DNA of 64,000 nt from Krasilnikovia cinnamomea (GTDB lineage: Bacteria; Actinomycetota; Actinomycetes; Mycobacteriales; Micromonosporaceae): the NCBI RefSeq assembly GCF_004217545.1, contig NZ_SHKY01000001.1:1488001-1552000 (forward strand), given 5' to 3'. The stretch's first letter is position 1. Each line of letters opens with the position of its first letter. The position numbers and the translations under genes were made by a program. Below are positions 60,939 to 64,000 of the stretch, piece by piece. The notes below the pieces were generated by a model, which did not search any database, was not told where the DNA came from, and was given only the letters and a program-made list of their open reading frames with translations.

Positions 60939-63821
60939 TCAGGAGCAGCCGGAGGTGGAGCCGCAGCCCTCGCAGACGTAGCAGCTGCCCGCCGGGCGCA
61001 TCTTCGTGCCACAGGTGAAGCAGAGCGGCGCATCCGCGGACGTGCCGAGCACGACCTCCAGCAGCTCGGTCGACGAGCCGACGGACGCCGGCGCCTCCTC
61101 GACGACAGCCGGGGCGGGCGCCGACGGGGCGGCGGCCGCGCCGACCGGGGCGGACACCGGGGCGGAGGCGGCCATCCCGGCCAGGTCCACGTCAGCGGCG
61201 GCCGCAGCCTCCGCCTGAATCTGCGCCGCCCGCTCCTTGGCGGTGAAGATGCCCAGCTCGGCGCGGGTGTCGTACGGCAGGAAGTCGAGCGCCAGCCGCC
61301 GGAAGATGTAGTCCATCACCGACGCCGCCATGCGGATGTCCGGGTCGTCGGTCATGCCCGCCGGCTCGAACCGCATGTTGGTGAACTTGCTGACGAACGT
61401 CTCCAGCGGGACGCCGTACTGCAGGCCGATCGAGATGGCCACCGAGAAGGCGTCCATCACCCCGGCCAGCGTCGAGCCCTGCTTCGACATCTTGAGGAAG
61501 ACCTCGCCCAGGCCGTCGTCCGGGTACGACGACGCGGTCAGGTAGCCCTCCGCGCCACCCACCGAGAAGGACACCGTCTCGGACGGGCGCTTCTTGGGCA
61601 GGCGCTTGCGGACCGGGCGGTACTCGATGACCTTCTCGACCGCCTTCTCCACCACGGCGGGCACCTCGGCAGCCGCGGCCTTCGGCTTGGCGGCCGACAG
61701 CGGCTGGCCCACCTTGCAGTTGTCGCGGTAGATGGCCAGCGCCTTGAGGCCCAGCTTCCAGCCCTGGAAGTGAATGTGCTCGATGTCCTCGATGGTCGCC
61801 GACTCCGGCATGTTGACCGTCTTGGAGATCGCGCCGGAGATGAACGGCTGCACGGCCGCCATCATCCGTACGTGGCCCATCGGGGCGATCGACCGCTCGC
61901 CCATGGCACAGTCGAACACCGGGTAGTGCTCCGGCTTGAGACCGGGAGCGTCGACGACGTTGCCGTGGTCGGCGATGTGCTCGACGATCGCCTCGACCTG
62001 CTCCTCGGGGTAACCGATGCTGCGCAGCGCGCGCGGCACGGTCTGGTTGACGATCTGCATCGAGCCGCCGCCGACGAGCTTCTTGAACTTGACCAGGGCC
62101 AGGTCGGGCTCGATGCCGGTGGTGTCGCAGTCCATCATCAGGCCGATGGTGCCGGTGGGCGCCAGCACGGACGCCTGGGCGTTGCGCCAGCCGTTCTTCT
62201 CACCGATCTTGTTGCCGTTCTGCCACTGCTTGGTCGCCTCGCGGACGATGTCGGTGGCCACGGCGCCCTGCGGGCGGATGGCGTCGTTCGCGGCGGCGTG
62301 CTTGCGCATGACCCGCTTGTGGGCGTCGGCGTTGCGGGCGTACCCGTCGTACGCGCCGACCACCCCGGCCAGCTCCGCCGAGCGGCGGTACGCCGTGCCC
62401 GTCATCAGCGAGGTGATGGCGGCGGCCAGGCCGCGGCCCCCCTCCGAGTCGTACGGCAGGCCCGACGCCATGAGCAGCGCGCCGAGGTTCGCGTACCCGA
62501 TGCCGAGCTGGCGGTACGCCCGGGTGGTCTCGCCGATCTTCACGGTCGGGAAGTCGGCGAAGCAGATGGAGATGTCCATGGCGGTGATGACGAACTCGAC
62601 GCTCTGGACGAACTTCGCCACCTCGAAACCGCCCTCGGCGGTCAGGAACTTCATGAGGTTGAGCGACGCCAGGTTGCACGACGAGTCGTCCAGCGACATG
62701 TACTCCGAGCACGGGTTGGACGCGGTGATCCGCCCGGTCTCCGGGTTGGTGTGCCAGTCGTTGATGGTGTCGTCGTACTGCAGGCCGGGGTCGGCGCACT
62801 CCCAGGCGGCCTGGGCGATGTCACGGAACAGCTTGCGCGCGTCGATGCTCTCGATGACCTCGCCGTTGAGCCGGCCACGCAGGTCGAACGTGCCGCCTTC
62901 GTCCACGGCGCGCATGAACTCGTCGCTGACGCGTACGGAGTTGTTGGCGTTCTGGTACTGGACGCTGACGATGTCCGAGCCGCCCAGGTCCATGTCGAAG
63001 CCCGCGTCGCGCAGCGCGCGGATCTTGTTCTCCTCGCGCGCCTTCGTCCACACGAACTCCTCGACGTCGGGGTGGTCGACGTCGAGGATGACCATCTTCG
63101 CGGCCCGCCGGGTCGCCCCGCCGGACTTGATCGTGCCCGCGCTGGCGTCCGCGCCGCGCATGAAGCTGACCGGGCCGCTGGCGGTGCCGCCGGAGGTCAG
63201 CAGCTCCTTGCTGGAACGGATCCGGGACAGGTTGACCCCGGAGCCGGAGCCGCCCTTGAAGATCAGTCCCTCCTCCTTGTACCAGTCCAGGATGGAGTCC
63301 ATCGAGTCGTCCACGGACAGGATGAAGCACGCGCTGACCTGCTGCGGCGAGGAGGTGCCGACGTTGAACCAGACCGGCGAGTTGAAGCTGAACACCTGGT
63401 GCAACAGCATCCAGGTCAGCTCGTGGTCGAAGATCTCGGCGTCGCCGGGGGTGGCGAAGTAGCCGTGCTCCTCGCCGGCCTTGCGGTAGGTCCGCACGAC
63501 GCGGTCGATGAGCTGCTTGAGGGACCACTCACGCTCCGGGGTGCCGACCGCGCCCCGGAAGTACTTGGTGGTGACGATGTTCGCGGCGTTGACGCTCCAG
63601 AAGTCGGGGTACTCCACCCCGCGCTGCTCGAAGTTGATCGAGCCGTCGCGCCAGTTCGTCATGACGACGTCGCGGCGCTCCCATTCGACCTCGTCGTACG
63701 GGTGGACGCCCTCGGTCGTCCACACCCGCTGGAGCCGCAACCCGCTGACCGCAGCTCCCGCAGCTCCCCCACTGCTGGCGCGCGTGCGCTGCCTTCCCGC
63801 TGCCATGCCGTCACCGGCCAT
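60939..63821 (-). CDS. nrdJ: Adenosylcobalamin-dependent ribonucleotide reductase (class II)
   Basis: 960 residues from ATG with GAGGGGG upstream. It makes deoxyribonucleotides using an AdoCbl-derived thiyl radical. Signatures: SPQQVSACFILSVDDSMDSI, ITASNPCSEYMSLDDSSCNLASLNL with the radical Cys, PTGTIGLMMDCDTTGIEPDLAL, and a C-terminal tail ending CFTCGTKMRPAGSCYVCEGCG that shuttles reducing equivalents. Residues 735-800 and about 885-925 are Ala/Pro-rich linkers. nrdR lies upstream, giving the usual nrdR-nrdJ order. No cobalamin riboswitch is recognisable in the 102-bp gap. Confidence 0.97.
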   Translation of the reverse strand: MAGDGMAAGRQRTRASSGGAAGAAVSGLRLQRVWTTEGVHPYDEVEWERRDVVMTNWRDGSINFEQRGVEYPDFWSVNAANIVTTKYFRGAVGTPEREWSLKQLIDRVVRTYRKAGEEHGYFATPGDAEIFDHELTWMLLHQVFSFNSPVWFNVGTSSPQQVSACFILSVDDSMDSILDWYKEEGLIFKGGSGSGVNLSRIRSSKELLTSGGTASGPVSFMRGADASAGTIKSGGATRRAAKMVILDVDHPDVEEFVWTKAREENKIRALRDAGFDMDLGGSDIVSVQYQNANNSVRVSDEFMRAVDEGGTFDLRGRLNGEVIESIDARKLFRDIAQAAWECADPGLQYDDTINDWHTNPETGRITASNPCSEYMSLDDSSCNLASLNLMKFLTAEGGFEVAKFVQSVEFVITAMDISICFADFPTVKIGETTRAYRQLGIGYANLGALLMASGLPYDSEGGRGLAAAITSLMTGTAYRRSAELAGVVGAYDGYARNADAHKRVMRKHAAANDAIRPQGAVATDIVREATKQWQNGNKIGEKNGWRNAQASVLAPTGTIGLMMDCDTTGIEPDLALVKFKKLVGGGSMQIVNQTVPRALRSIGYPEEQVEAIVEHIADHGNVVDAPGLKPEHYPVFDCAMGERSIAPMGHVRMMAAVQPFISGAISKTVNMPESATIEDIEHIHFQGWKLGLKALAIYRDNCKVGQPLSAAKPKAAAAEVPAVVEKAVEKVIEYRPVRKRLPKKRPSETVSFSVGGAEGYLTASSYPDDGLGEVFLKMSKQGSTLAGVMDAFSVAISIGLQYGVPLETFVSKFTNMRFEPAGMTDDPDIRMAASVMDYIFRRLALDFLPYDTRAELGIFTAKERAAQIQAEAAAAADVDLAGMAASAPVSAPVGAAAAPSAPAPAVVEEAPASVGSSTELLEVVLGTSADAPLCFTCGTKMRPAGSCYVCEGCGSTSGCS

Positions 63822-63895
63822 GTGGTGTTCCCCCTCGTCGTGCCCCGCGACTGCCCGTCGCGACGCGCTGTGCGTTTCGTTCTTCAGGTCTTTGT

Positions 63896-63948
63896 GCGGC
63901 CGGGCGACGGCCGCAGCACTTCCTCATCGCGGCCGGGCGACGGCCGCA
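63896..63948. repeat. Two 20-bp hairpin-forming direct repeats between nrdR and nrdJ
   Basis: GCGGCCGGGCGACGGCCGCA occurs at 63896-63915 and 63929-63948; each copy is a 6-7 bp hairpin (GCGGCC/GGCCGC). The second copy overlaps the end of nrdR, the first lies in the nrdJ leader. Confidence 0.8.
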
Positions 63949-64000
63949 TCGCTGCTCAGGGCGGCCTCGCGCAGGGCCACGATCTCCTTCTCGAACTCGT
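63924..64000 (-). CDS. nrdR: Transcriptional regulator NrdR, C-terminal fragment
   Basis: The frame open at the right edge reads EFEKEIVALREAAL and ends TGA at 63924. This fits the C-terminal helix of NrdR (DxFExEI pattern), the ATP-cone repressor of ribonucleotide reductase genes, and the position directly before nrdJ supports it. Only 25 residues are visible, so this is an inference from tail sequence and context. Confidence 0.6.
   Translation of the reverse strand, partial: EFEKEIVALREAALSSDAAVARPR

Noticed and set aside
63822..63923. Cobalamin riboswitch before nrdJ
   Set aside because: The 102-bp gap lacks the B12-box pattern and is too short for the aptamer; only duplicated hairpins are seen.

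Overview
The window is a high-GC (about 70-73% by eye) actinobacterial chromosome segment with many GTG starts, dense operons with 4-bp start/stop overlaps, and many genes that appear to be leaderless (a TANNNT hexamer 6-7 nt before the start codon and no Shine-Dalgarno). Gene content and order point to Micromonosporaceae or close relatives (inference): a GAGCGAGCGCAGCGAG-type dispersed repeat, class II ribonucleotide reductase, DUF2637, and the hemQ-to-ideR block. From memory, the block hemQ-hemY-hemE / DUF3000-RNase D / dxs-TrmA-permease-TrkA-TrkA-DUF3159-OB fold-DUF3710-dut-DUF3093-DUF4193-cei-suhB-sigA...sigB-ideR runs parallel to the M. tuberculosis region from about Rv2676c to Rv2711. 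The differences here are a 12-kb insertion between RNase D and dxs, no ppgK between suhB and sigA, and extra genes between sigA and sigB.

Layout. 0-5 kb: DNA repair pair (LigC-type ligase, truncated at the left edge, and a stand-alone PrimPol) separated by a secreted TAP-like hydrolase, a K+ channel and a GNAT enzyme; then an LPXTG surface protein. 5-10 kb: PH-like membrane protein, msrB, a secreted protein, wrbA, a CBM48 protein, ElaA. 9.4-12.6 kb: hemE-hemY-hemQ heme operon (coproporphyrin-type pathway). 12.7-19.3 kb: DUF3000, membrane-anchored trypsin-like protease, RNase D, fadA-fadB beta-oxidation operon. 19.4-23.3 kb: accessory stretch with two tandem Pro-rich membrane paralogues, a repeat-rich DUF2637 protein and unusual DNA repeats/hairpins. 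23.4-28.1 kb: two-component system preceded by two PQQ-like beta-propeller proteins. 28.2-39.6 kb: dxs, RNA methyltransferase, a KimA-like K+ permease divergent from two TrkA/RCK proteins, DUF3159, OB fold, DUF3710, dut, DUF3093, EcsC-like, DUF4193. 40-43.7 kb: cei, suhB, sigA, a small zinc protein. 43.8-52.5 kb: DExH helicase, TRIC channel, DUF3039, psuG-psuK, DUF3099, HhH repair protein, dtd, spo0M, sigB. 52.5-57.1 kb: Pat-like lysine acetyltransferase with AcuC deacetylase, divergent from ideR. 57-64 kb: lipoprotein, a divergent DUF5522/HTH pair around a palindrome, alpha/beta hydrolase, a 41-bp minisatellite, MFS exporter, a 58-residue ORF, nrdJ and the end of nrdR.

No tRNA, rRNA, CRISPR array, insertion sequence, prophage or biosynthetic cluster is visible. 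The window is mainly core chromosome. The most interesting points are the K+ module (KimA-like permease plus two orphan RCK proteins), a shared palindrome/promoter at 57.95 kb, an exact 179-bp identity between sigA and sigB, and several repeat structures (23.1, 47.7 and 59.4 kb).
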